Below are positions 5,565 through 12,200 of a stretch of 32,053 bases of DNA, in pieces. The DNA is taken from the IMG/VR virus record IMGVR_UViG_3300027675_000023, positions 1 through 32,053 of that record; one strand, written 5' to 3'. The notes beneath the pieces were generated by a model. The model was not told where the DNA came from. It saw nothing but the letters and a program-made list of their open reading frames with translations, and did not search any database. The DNA comes from a virus. Position 1 is the first letter of the stretch; the number at the start of each line of letters is the position of its first letter. Position numbers and translations under genes: made by a program.

Positions 5565-5608
5565 TTGCTGCGTTAAGGTCACCGGATAAAGTAAGCTTAA
5601 CGCAGCAA
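5565..5608 (-). promoter_or_regulatory. 13-bp perfect inverted repeat in the initiator leader
   Basis: TTGCTGCGTTAAG (5565-5577) and CTTAACGCAGCAA (5596-5608) are perfect inverted copies around an 18-nt loop. On the leftward transcript the stem ends directly before TAAGGA, the ribosome binding site of the 5428-5550 gene. There is no U-tract after the stem, so it is more likely a translational or stability element, or a protein binding site, than a terminator. A very AT-rich run flanks it at 5609-5628. Confidence 0.7.
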
Positions 5609-5665
5609 GATTTAAAAAATAATATATAGAGTACCTGCACCTTATCTACAGATCAACTCATAATT

Positions 5666-5776
5666 TCAAAGTTTAGTTTTTATCTTGGAAGCGAGCCACT
5701 TGGCTTGACGGTTTAATCTATGCCGGGTAAGCAATGATAGACTGACGTGGCTCGCACTATAACTATAGCCCATCAT
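5666..5776 (-). CDS. basic microprotein (36 aa)
   Basis: The ATG at 5776 overlaps the stop of the regulator gene as ATGA; a second ATG follows directly. The peptide is basic, with a helical centre (VSLSLLTRHRLNRQAKWLA) and a Lys-rich tail, which suggests nucleic-acid contact. The Shine-Dalgarno match is weak (AAGTGG). The inverted repeat GCGAGCCAC/GTGGCTCGC (5691-5699, 5747-5755) falls inside it. It fills what is otherwise a 220-base gap between the regulator and the initiator leader. From 5551 to 5665 I see no gene, only the 5565-5608 hairpin and AT-rich sequence. Confidence 0.45.
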   Translation of the reverse strand: MMGYSYSASHVSLSLLTRHRLNRQAKWLASKIKTKL

Positions 5777-5955
5777 AACCACTTGGCAGCCCGAAGCTCT
5801 GGGTCTATTTCTTCTAGAAGCTTATACCTATGTGCCAGCAATGCGCGTACTAGCAACGATATATTACCACCACACTTCCTGTTCGCTTCCTGCTGCAATG
5901 CAGCTCGCAATGGTATTGTCAGCACTATGTTGCTGCGAATTAAATGATCTCTCAT
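5773..5955 (-). CDS. ribbon-helix-helix (Arc/CopG-like) regulator (60 aa)
   Basis: The protein has the RHH pattern: a short strand (NIVLTIPLR), a helix (AALQQEANRKC), a turn (GGN) and a second helix (ISLLVRALLAHRYKLLEEI). Length is typical of the dimeric Arc/CopG repressors, in which the paired strands read DNA. It is the first leftward gene next to the divergent promoter region, where such a protein would control both early operons. AAGG precedes the ATG by about nine bases. The likely target is the ATGAT/ATCAT dyad at 5985-5998. Family assignment is by pattern. Confidence 0.65.
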   Translation of the reverse strand: MRDHLIRSNIVLTIPLRAALQQEANRKCGGNISLLVRALLAHRYKLLEEIDPELRAAKWL

Positions 5956-5969
5956 ACTGTAAAACCTTG

Positions 5970-5998
5970 TTGACTTTGTTGTTAATGATGCGTATCAT
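5970..5998 (+). promoter_or_regulatory. rightward early promoter with an operator-like dyad over the -10
   Basis: TTGACT (5970-5975), a 17-bp spacer and TATCAT (5993-5998) form a good sigma70 promoter reading toward the recombination genes. The near-palindrome ATGATGCGTATCAT (5985-5998; 12 of 14 symmetric positions) covers the -10, so a bound repressor would block it. Confidence 0.7.
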
Positions 5999-6022
5999 CA
6001 CATAATCGTAAACATAAATCAA
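5994..6022 (-). promoter_or_regulatory. possible leftward early promoter
   Basis: On the minus strand TTGATT (6022-6017), a 17-bp spacer and GATGAT (5999-5994) give a weaker sigma70-like promoter toward the regulator gene. Its -10 coincides with that of the rightward promoter and with the dyad, so the two would exclude each other. Confidence 0.4.
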
Positions 6023-6032
6023 GGGGTGTGTG

Positions 6033-6233
6033 ATGTTAAGTAAAAAGTTTAGTATCGAAGGCCGTAAGTTTGCAATGACAGTTACTTGTTATGAAGAAGA
6101 CGGGAGTACATACCTAGCCGACAAAGAGTTTATTATTGGTTTACAAGATCTAACATCGGAACATATAACTACAGTTACTATCAGTGCTAAAGAGCTAGGT
6201 GAAATTGTATCAATGTTAAACGCAGCAAGGTAG
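6033..6233 (+). CDS. hypothetical small protein (66 aa)
   Basis: The first rightward gene, with AAGGGG at 6021-6026 and ATG at 6033 (a GTG directly before it is less well placed). The sequence is beta-rich (KFSIEGRKFAMTVTCYEED, TYLADKEFIIGL, HITTVTISAKE) with a C-terminal helix, suggesting a small beta domain. No family recognised. Position suggests an early role alongside the recombination genes. Confidence 0.7.
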   Translation: MLSKKFSIEGRKFAMTVTCYEEDGSTYLADKEFIIGLQDLTSEHITTVTISAKELGEIVSMLNAAR

Positions 6234-6240
6234 GTGTTAA

Positions 6241-7161
6241 ATGTTAACCAAGGAACAAATTTCTATTAGAAAAAACTATGTATGTGGTTCAGATATTGGA
6301 ACTATACTGGGTGTTAATCGCTTTGCCACAGCAGTTGAGCTGTGGCAGATTAAGACGGGTCGCATGGAAGCACCCGACATTGGTAACAAGCCTGCTGTTA
6401 AAGCTGGCAATATGTTAGAAGACGCAGTGGCACACTGGTTTGCTACTGAAACAGGCAAGGAGCTATACAAAGATGAGCGTTTCATTATTCATCCAAGCAT
6501 ACCCGTACTTGGTGGAAACATTGACCGGCGCATTACTGGTGAAAATGCTTTACTCGAATGTAAAACTACACAGTCGGGGGAGGGATGGGGCGAGGGATTC
6601 CCAGCAGGGGACAATATAATACCGCACGCATACTTATGCCAGGTCATACACTACTGCGCAATCACCGGATGTGACACAGCTTATATTGCTGTGTTAATCA
6701 GAGGTATTGATTTTAGATGGTACAAGTATGAGCGCAACATAGAGCTAGAAAAGATTGTCATGGAGCGATGCGTGCAATGGTGGGAGCAATACGTTGTAGC
6801 AGACACAGCTCCGGCACCTGTTACTGAGGATGATGTAACAGCGTTGCTGCAAGGTAGGGTATCAGATGCAACGGCACCAGCAACAGTTGAGATCGAGTGT
6901 GCAGTTGATGAGCTACGCCATGTTAGGTCTGAAATAGATTCACTAGAAGCGCAAGAGAAAAGCCTGCGTGATATAATCTGTGCATTCATGGGTGACAGAC
7001 AAACGCTAGTAACATCTAGTGGCAAAGTTGCAATCACATGGAAGCAGCGTGAAGGGTCTGTACGATTTGATGCTAAGACATTCAAATCAAAACACCCTGA
7101 TTTATACAGAGAGTTTGAAGTCAAAGGCGATCCGGTTAGGTCGTTTCTAGTAAAGGGGTAA
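6241..7161 (+). CDS. YqaJ / lambda-exonuclease-type recombination nuclease (306 aa)
   Basis: A PD-(D/E)XK exonuclease that would resect double-stranded DNA ends 5' to 3' to leave single strands for the annealing protein encoded next. Visible motifs are SDIGTILGVN near the start, the helix glutamate in GNMLED (E60), the catalytic aspartate in GGNID (D95), the ECK motif (E106-K108) and the downstream Q134 in LCQVIHY. The core occupies about residues 10-195; the remainder is a charged helical region (about 230-260) and a C-terminal extension. AAGGTAGG precedes the ATG. It forms a two-component recombinase with the ERF gene two bases downstream. Confidence 0.9.
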   Translation: MLTKEQISIRKNYVCGSDIGTILGVNRFATAVELWQIKTGRMEAPDIGNKPAVKAGNMLEDAVAHWFATETGKELYKDERFIIHPSIPVLGGNIDRRITGENALLECKTTQSGEGWGEGFPAGDNIIPHAYLCQVIHYCAITGCDTAYIAVLIRGIDFRWYKYERNIELEKIVMERCVQWWEQYVVADTAPAPVTEDDVTALLQGRVSDATAPATVEIECAVDELRHVRSEIDSLEAQEKSLRDIICAFMGDRQTLVTSSGKVAITWKQREGSVRFDAKTFKSKHPDLYREFEVKGDPVRSFLVKG

Positions 7162-7163
7162 GC

Positions 7164-7799
7164 ATGAACAAGTCTGAAACAATCGGTCATCTATCGCTGG
7201 CACTATCAAAGTTGCAAAGCGAAGTGCCGAACGTTCCCAAGGATGCCAAAGCCTATGGCTATTGGTATGCGGAACTATCTAGAGTGTTGGAGATAACACG
7301 TCCATTGTGTGCCAAGTATGAGCTAGCTGTGACGCAGCTCTGTGGCACTGACGCAGCAGGGGTAAGTGTTGAGACAGTATTGCTGCACAGCTCGGGTGAG
7401 TGGTTATCATCAACACTTGTGTTGCCAGTAACTGTGGGCAAAGGTATGTCGCAAGCGCAGGCTGTTGGTAGTTGCATATCCTATGGGCGCAGGTATGCAC
7501 TAACTGCCTTGCTGGGTATTGCACAAGTAGATAACGATGCAGCAGTTGTGGTTGCACCAGCACCGGCACCGGCGGTAGTTGTTGCACCAGAGGATAAGCA
7601 GGAGCAGATCACATCTAGCTTGCAAAACAATCTGTTGAATAAAAATGCAACTCTTTCTAGGCTTCAATGGCTAGTTGAAGATCGCAAACTGCATTCAAGT
7701 ATTGCTGGGTGGCTCGAGCACTTCAAGGTTAAAACATTCGCAGACTTAAGCGAGCGCGACTTACAGAAATTAATTAAATCAATCGAGGAGAAGGTATAA
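7164..7799 (+). CDS. erf: ERF-family single-strand annealing protein (211 aa)
   Basis: Anneals complementary single strands in phage recombination, the partner of the preceding exonuclease. The ERF core covers about residues 1-130 and contains YGYWYAELSRVLEITRPLCAKY and the signature SCISYGRRYALTALLGIA at 103-120, followed by a short acidic stretch (VDNDAA). An Ala/Pro-rich linker (about 128-145) joins a C-terminal helical domain of 60 residues (LQWLVEDRKLHSS...), the two-part layout seen in P22 Erf. AAAGGGG precedes the ATG. Its stop overlaps the next start as TAATG. Confidence 0.9.
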   Translation: MNKSETIGHLSLALSKLQSEVPNVPKDAKAYGYWYAELSRVLEITRPLCAKYELAVTQLCGTDAAGVSVETVLLHSSGEWLSSTLVLPVTVGKGMSQAQAVGSCISYGRRYALTALLGIAQVDNDAAVVVAPAPAPAVVVAPEDKQEQITSSLQNNLLNKNATLSRLQWLVEDRKLHSSIAGWLEHFKVKTFADLSERDLQKLIKSIEEKV

Positions 7800-8248
7800 T
7801 GGCATTGAATTATAATTGGGTAGACCCAAAAGAGTTAAACGCATTTCAGGTAATTGAACCAGGAGATGGCGAGTTCAAAGTTATTAAGTGTGAAGAAAAA
7901 CAATCGCGTGCTGGTAATAACATGATGGTTGTAACGTTCCGCTTGACCGATGTACGCGGGCAATCAACACTAGCTAATGAATACCTAGTGGCAAGCTCTG
8001 ACCCTGCACAGAACAAATCTACCGCTACTAAAACCTATAACTTGCTCTCGGGCATTGGTATGCTCGCGCTCTATGGCAGACCGTTAGATGGCCGTGATAT
8101 TGTTGGGCGCAGTGGTCGGTGTATAATTAAGACTCAAAAGTCTGATGACCCACAGTATGCAGACAAGTCCGTGATTGCTAAGTACATAGCTGTGGTGCAT
8201 GAGCCTGCACTACAAGACCCGAACATGGATCAGGAGATCCCATTTTAG
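7799..8248 (+). CDS. DUF669-like single-stranded DNA binding protein (149 aa)
   Basis: Coupled to erf by TAATG. Residues 10-130 match the DUF669 pattern of phage proteins (FKVIKCEEKQSRAGNNMMVVTFRLTD, then NLLSGIGMLALYG and GRSGRCIIKTQ), thought to be OB-fold single-strand DNA binding proteins. The last residues, DQEIPF, resemble the acidic IPF tip that bacterial SSB uses to recruit partners, supporting a role as phage SSB for the exonuclease/ERF system and the replication fork. The function is inferred from family and tip. Confidence 0.8.
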   Translation: MALNYNWVDPKELNAFQVIEPGDGEFKVIKCEEKQSRAGNNMMVVTFRLTDVRGQSTLANEYLVASSDPAQNKSTATKTYNLLSGIGMLALYGRPLDGRDIVGRSGRCIIKTQKSDDPQYADKSVIAKYIAVVHEPALQDPNMDQEIPF

Positions 8249-8262
8249 CCAAAGGAGGAACC

Positions 8263-8478
8263 ATGACCGAGCCAAAGAAGATACAACCAGTACCAAAGCC
8301 ACACGTACCCACCAATGATTGTTTACAGGGGTATCACACCTACATCGTGACGTGCTGGTTAATTGGCGGTGGCAAAGAGAAAGCTGTGCAGATACGATGC
8401 CAGCATTGCTTGATGCCTAAAGACCTAACCGAGATTGAGATGAGTGAGTGGTCAAAGAAGGAAGGATTGAGTGGCTAA
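8263..8478 (+). CDS. small Cys/His-containing protein (71 aa)
   Basis: A strong ribosome binding site (AAAGGAGG) lies just upstream of the ATG. After a Lys/Pro-rich N-terminus, the protein has C20, H26, C31 and then a CQHC motif near residue 47, which could hold a metal ion, although the spacing fits no zinc finger I can name. It sits between the SSB and a short basic-protein gene, so a DNA-metabolism role is plausible. Function unknown. Confidence 0.65.
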   Translation: MTEPKKIQPVPKPHVPTNDCLQGYHTYIVTCWLIGGGKEKAVQIRCQHCLMPKDLTEIEMSEWSKKEGLSG

Positions 8479-8629
8479 CAGTCTGCGTACCAGGGTTGCA
8501 AAACTGCACAGCGATGCAATCAGCGATGTTAGTTCGCAGATAGTTATAGCCAAAGGCAAAGAGGTGCTGCGCGAAGTATGGCGTGGCACCAATGCTAACA
8601 AGGTGATAAGGATTGTCGTTCGGTTATAG
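8471..8629 (+). CDS. small basic protein (52 aa), GTG start
   Basis: The GTG at 8471 has AAGGA about five bases upstream and overlaps the end of the previous gene by eight bases. The sequence is helical and basic (SLRTRVAKLHSDAISDV, GKEVLREVWRGTNANKVIRIVV). No family recognised. It is the last gene of the recombination block before the virion genes. Confidence 0.55.
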   Translation: MANSLRTRVAKLHSDAISDVSSQIVIAKGKEVLREVWRGTNANKVIRIVVRL

Positions 8630-8639
8630 GGATTGTTAC

Positions 8640-9119
8640 GTGTTATATGATGCTGAAGCCACACGGGAAATATTTTTAATATTCCAAGGCACATACCATT
8701 ACCGGTTCTCATTTATGTTAAAGGCCGGGTTCCAACATATGTTTGCACTAGAGCGCAGTGCGTTGGGATGGGTGTTATTAGATCCATCCCGGGCTAATTT
8801 TCATTGCTGCATACTACCTGCTGCCTTTGGGGATGATGTTGCCGGGGCATTTGCTAGGCGCAATAAAGACTCAACCGTCATGCAGGTCTTTGTTAAACCT
8901 GTACAACTAACTAGAAATTTGTACCCGAAGCTTGGGTTGCTTAGCTGTGTAAGCACCATGCAATATACCTTGGGGGTTTATTGGCCTTGGATAATAACTC
9001 CATACCAGCTATATTGTAGGCTAAGGAATTTAACCAGCGAACACATCAAGGTAGGGAACATATGGGCGGTGGAAGCGGCAGAAGACAAGCACGTCAGGCG
9101 GCAGAACAATCCCGGGTAG
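8640..9119 (+). CDS. conserved-type phage protein, possible permuted cysteine-peptidase-like fold (159 aa)
   Basis: Start taken at GTG 8640, with AGGGA upstream; a TTG at 8613 is possible. The protein has a GFQHMFALE...GWVLLDPS block (H33, D48) and, later, LLSCVSTMQYTLGVYWPWIITPYQLY (C103). This resembles a phage family found near portal genes, with an HCF.L....W.LLDP block followed by a C...V...LG....LTPWQLYR block. The His-then-Cys order could fit a circularly permuted papain/NlpC fold, but that is only a suggestion. Its last 58 bases overlap the next gene in another frame. Confidence 0.55.
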   Translation: MLYDAEATREIFLIFQGTYHYRFSFMLKAGFQHMFALERSALGWVLLDPSRANFHCCILPAAFGDDVAGAFARRNKDSTVMQVFVKPVQLTRNLYPKLGLLSCVSTMQYTLGVYWPWIITPYQLYCRLRNLTSEHIKVGNIWAVEAAEDKHVRRQNNPG

Positions 9120-9298
9120 AAGCAGAGACTGCACGTCAGCAGGCAGCAATAATCCAAAAGCGAGCACAGGACTCTGCCCTTAAAGCGCAGCGCGTATTGA
9201 TGCGCTCGTTAAGGTCTAGGAGTGCCGGGTTCTTTGAAACTGATTTCACCACAGGTGGAGCAGGTGGGTTGCTTGGCGGCGGGGGAACATTAGGCTAA
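9062..9298 (+). CDS. small virion-module protein, Gln/Ala-rich helix (78 aa)
   Basis: A helical, Gln/Ala/Arg-rich protein (RRQARQAAEQSRVEAETARQ, then KRAQDSALKAQRVLMRSLRS) ending in a glycine-rich tail (GGAGGLLGGGG). Proteins of this form sit just before the portal gene in several T7-like podoviruses; their role is unknown to me. The start overlaps the previous gene by 58 bases and is preceded by AAGGTAGGGA. The stop overlaps the portal start (TAATG). Confidence 0.65.
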   Translation: MGGGSGRRQARQAAEQSRVEAETARQQAAIIQKRAQDSALKAQRVLMRSLRSRSAGFFETDFTTGGAGGLLGGGGTLG

Positions 9299-10974
9299 TG
9301 GCAAAGACAAACGTACCAGCCCTATTAAAGCGCAAAGAACAAGCCAACGTGTTCGATGTTGCCAAAGCTAACGCACCCAAACAAAAAGTAAACGTGACAG
9401 ATTTAATGCGTAGGCGCGGTGATGCCCAGACCGAACTCAACATGTGGAGATCTCTGCTCGAGACTGCATACACCTATACCATACCCAACTACAACCCGTG
9501 GGTGAACATGGGCAGAGGTGGCTCCATATGCCCAGGCCAGCAGTTAAACGCTAACATCTATGACTTGACGCTACCCATTGCCCACCAGAAATTAGTTAAT
9601 AAATTATTAGTTGGTATGGTTCCGCAAGGACAGCAATGGGTTAAGTTCGTACCTGGCGATAGGTTCGGCAACCCTGACTCTAGCGCATACCAGAAGGCTG
9701 CCAAGGCAACTCAGATATTCACAGACCAGTTCTTTAATATTTTAGACCGCAGCAACTTCTACCTAGCTGTGAGCGAGAGCATGTCTGATACTTGTCTATC
9801 AACTGGTGTGCTTGCAATTAATGAAGGCGACAAGAAGAAGCCACTTAAGTTTGAAGCGGTGCCCGTGTCGTATGTATCATTTGAGGGTGACCCACAAGGT
9901 GGTATCTCAGCAGTGTTTAGAGACTGGGTTCAGATTAGGGTTGAGTTTATTAAAACGCTATGGCCTGGTGCCACTAACCCACCGAACAAATCTGCTAGCC
10001 AGAAAGTAAATATCTATGAGTGCTCATACATAGACTATCAAGCACCAGAGGCTACCCGGTATAAGTACTGCGTGATGACTGACCAGAAGGAAATACTATA
10101 CGAGTCAGAAGCTCCAAGCTGGCCGTGGGTAATCTATCGTATGCGTAAGCTCACTGGGGAAACCCGTGGTCGTGGGCCATCATTGGATGCCTATCCAACC
10201 GCAGCTACGATCAACGAAGCAGTTGGCGATGAACTAATGGCAGCGGCATTTACTGCCAACCCTATGTACATGGCAGCGAGTGATTCTGCATTTAACAATG
10301 ATACATTCAGAGCTGAGCCTGGCAATATAATCCCAGTGCAGATGACGATGGGGCAGTGGCCAATTGCTTCCTTCCCCGGTGGTGGCAATATACAATTCAG
10401 CGCGATGATCGTAGGCGACTTTCGCCAGCAGATTAATGAATTATTATTTACAGCACCACTTGGGCCGATCACTTCCCCGGATAAGACTGCGACTGAACAA
10501 CAGATAAGATACATGGAAAACCTAGAGTCTTTCAGTGCGCTAGTACCAAGACTGCAAACAGAATTTATGGATCCAACCATCACCCGGTGCTTGTATATTA
10601 TTAACAAGGTAGCCCCAGAAGTATTTGCTGGTATTGATCCGACGATTAAGAACCAGCTATTATCAATTGATGGACAGATACTAGATCTAAAATACGAGAC
10701 ACCACTAATGACAGCACGCGGACAAATCAAAGCGCAGGCACTGTTAAGCTATCACCAAGCCCTGGCAACTATGATAGGCCCAGAAGGTGCAACTGCTACA
10801 TTGAAACCACCAGAGCTAGCACAAGCAATGGCACAGTACAGCGGAGCAAACCTAACTGTTATCAAAGACAAAGAGGAACTACAGGAAATCTTAGACGCGG
10901 CAGCGGATGTTGGTACTGAGATGTTAGAGAATGATTTAGAAGCAGGAGCAACACTGAGTGACCAGCAGCAGTAA
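9298..10974 (+). CDS. portal protein (head-to-tail connector, 558 aa)
   Basis: Forms the dodecameric ring through which DNA enters and leaves the head and which joins head and tail. Length and sequence fit the T7 gp8-type head-to-tail connecting protein: an N-terminal segment LMRRRGDAQTELNMWRSLLETAYTYTIP, then LTLPIAHQKLVNKLLVGMVPQGQQWVKF, GRGPSLDAYPTAATINEAV in the middle, and a TATEQQIRYMENLESFSALVPRLQTE helix. The C-terminus is acidic. Translation is coupled to the preceding small gene. It starts the head-assembly order portal, scaffold, capsid. Confidence 0.9.
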   Translation: MAKTNVPALLKRKEQANVFDVAKANAPKQKVNVTDLMRRRGDAQTELNMWRSLLETAYTYTIPNYNPWVNMGRGGSICPGQQLNANIYDLTLPIAHQKLVNKLLVGMVPQGQQWVKFVPGDRFGNPDSSAYQKAAKATQIFTDQFFNILDRSNFYLAVSESMSDTCLSTGVLAINEGDKKKPLKFEAVPVSYVSFEGDPQGGISAVFRDWVQIRVEFIKTLWPGATNPPNKSASQKVNIYECSYIDYQAPEATRYKYCVMTDQKEILYESEAPSWPWVIYRMRKLTGETRGRGPSLDAYPTAATINEAVGDELMAAAFTANPMYMAASDSAFNNDTFRAEPGNIIPVQMTMGQWPIASFPGGGNIQFSAMIVGDFRQQINELLFTAPLGPITSPDKTATEQQIRYMENLESFSALVPRLQTEFMDPTITRCLYIINKVAPEVFAGIDPTIKNQLLSIDGQILDLKYETPLMTARGQIKAQALLSYHQALATMIGPEGATATLKPPELAQAMAQYSGANLTVIKDKEELQEILDAAADVGTEMLENDLEAGATLSDQQQ

Positions 10975-11236
10975 AGGCGCAGTTTCATTTAATGAATTGT
11001 GTTATGAATTATTTACAAACAACGTACACGGTAAGTTCTTTATTACCGAGCTTGAAAAAATGCTGAAATATCCAGTAGCTATTGCTGGTAAAGATATATG
11101 CTTTACATGGATGAACGAGGGGCGTAATGATTTCATACGCATGATGATCAACGGCAGTAATTTATTTATGCAAGAAAAACTAAATGCTGGTAAAACCCCA
11201 AACACTAACCGAACCCGTACCCGTACAAGGAAATAA
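10958..11236 (+). CDS. hypothetical protein between portal and scaffold (92 aa)
   Basis: Starts with GTG inside the end of the portal gene (17-bp overlap), with GGAG about ten bases upstream. It has a helical N-terminal half (FNELCYELFTNNVHGKFFITELEKML), a central stretch (DICFTWMNEGRNDFIRMM) and a strongly basic tail of alternating Arg and Thr. No family recognised. Location suggests head assembly or a virion component; the basic tail could bind DNA. Confidence 0.6.
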   Translation: MTSSSKGAVSFNELCYELFTNNVHGKFFITELEKMLKYPVAIAGKDICFTWMNEGRNDFIRMMINGSNLFMQEKLNAGKTPNTNRTRTRTRK

Positions 11237-11239
11237 TTT

Positions 11240-12046
11240 ATGTCAGAAGCAGCGACACAACCTATTGCAGCAGCAGAGGCAACAAACCCAGCGACAACAG
11301 CAGCGGATGCTCCCATCCAAGCATCCAATGACACCCCTGTTACATCAAGCTCTGATGCTGCGCCTAACACCGAGAGTGATACTAGTGCTGATAGTGACAG
11401 CACACCTGCTGCGGATGCACGCGACTGGTTCATGCGTGATAAATTTGCAACTGAGGTTGACCAAGCTAAAGCCTATCCTGAGTTACTCAAGAAGATGGGC
11501 AAGAACTGGGGCGCACCCAAAGATGACTACACCCTAGATAGCATCGAGGGCATAATCAAAGACGACCCATTGCTCTCACATCTAAAGCCAGCACTCAAGG
11601 AGCTGGGGTTATCGCAGGATGGCTTTGCATCTTTGATTAAAGGCTATCAGGATGCCAATGTGAAGCTAGGCGAGACCATTGCCAAGCAGGTGCAGCAGGA
11701 GTTGGTTGCCAAAGATGCAGCAACCGTTACTGCGGTTGACCAATGGATAAGCAAATCATTTGATGAAGCCCAACAGAAAACTATTCGCAGTTGGATTGTG
11801 TCAGTTGAAGATTTCCAAATTTTAAACCAACTGCGGGTTCTTATGCCTGTAGATACAAGCGTGCCAAGTTCAACGGCTGGCAATGCTATCAAGTTTGAAT
11901 CAGTCCAAGAAGTAGAGAATGAAAAGATTAAGTATCGCAAGGAAATCTCAGAGCGCTTGCGTGTACCTGATAAGAACTTCGAGAATGATTTACAACAAAG
12001 GTGGCGTGATGCTTACACTCGTGAAGAATATACTAAAAAGAAATAG
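11240..12046 (+). CDS. capsid scaffolding protein (268 aa)
   Basis: Guides capsid assembly and is then removed. The first 60 residues are low-complexity Ala/Thr/Ser/Asp, probably disordered. A conserved-looking segment follows (YPELLKKMGKNWGAPKDDYTLD, then LLSHLKPALKELGLSQDGFASLIKGY), typical of phage scaffold proteins, and the C-terminus is charged and helical (KIKYRKEISERL...QRWRDAYTREEYTKKK), as needed for capsid binding. Position between portal and capsid fits T7 gp9. No protease motif is seen. Confidence 0.85.
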   Translation: MSEAATQPIAAAEATNPATTAADAPIQASNDTPVTSSSDAAPNTESDTSADSDSTPAADARDWFMRDKFATEVDQAKAYPELLKKMGKNWGAPKDDYTLDSIEGIIKDDPLLSHLKPALKELGLSQDGFASLIKGYQDANVKLGETIAKQVQQELVAKDAATVTAVDQWISKSFDEAQQKTIRSWIVSVEDFQILNQLRVLMPVDTSVPSSTAGNAIKFESVQEVENEKIKYRKEISERLRVPDKNFENDLQQRWRDAYTREEYTKKK

Positions 12047-12048
12047 TA

Positions 12049-12076
12049 TTGCTAGCACAAGTTAACCTGCTATAAT
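12049..12076 (+). promoter_or_regulatory. extended -10 promoter upstream of the capsid gene
   Basis: TGCTATAAT (12068-12076) is a perfect extended -10; TTGCTA (12049-12054) lies 16 bp upstream. It would add transcription for the capsid, the most needed virion protein. The leader at 12077-12200 holds no gene. It contains the hairpin CTATC-TAAC-GATAG (12114-12127) and possible pairing TACC/GGTA further on, then a T-rich run and GGGGA before the ATG. Confidence 0.7.
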
Positions 12077-12200
12077 AGGAACTGATATACACAGGCCTTA
12101 GCATACTGGATACCTATCTAACGATAGCCTAGTCCCTGACTGAGATACCCTGAAAGGTAAATCGAAACCAATTCGTTTTTATTTTTTAAGGGGACTTACC

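Noticed and set aside
5700-5735. Rightward promoter from TTGACG at 5705-5710
   Set aside because: No acceptable -10 at 16-18 bp spacing, and there is no rightward gene close downstream.
10191-10730. Long open frame on the minus strand within the portal gene
   Set aside because: It is opposite a clearly recognised gene, has a Ser/Ile-rich composition typical of antisense frames and no sensible operon context; other long antisense frames were dismissed for the same reason.
12030-12049. Inverted repeat ATACTA/TAGTAT around the scaffold stop as a terminator
   Set aside because: Only six AT-rich pairs and no U-tract; it would also lie over the capsid promoter.
12163-12187. Terminator from CGAA/TTCG followed by a T-run before the capsid gene
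   Set aside because: The stem has four pairs only, and terminating just before the capsid start would silence it; the T-run is probably an unstructured leader with the binding site.
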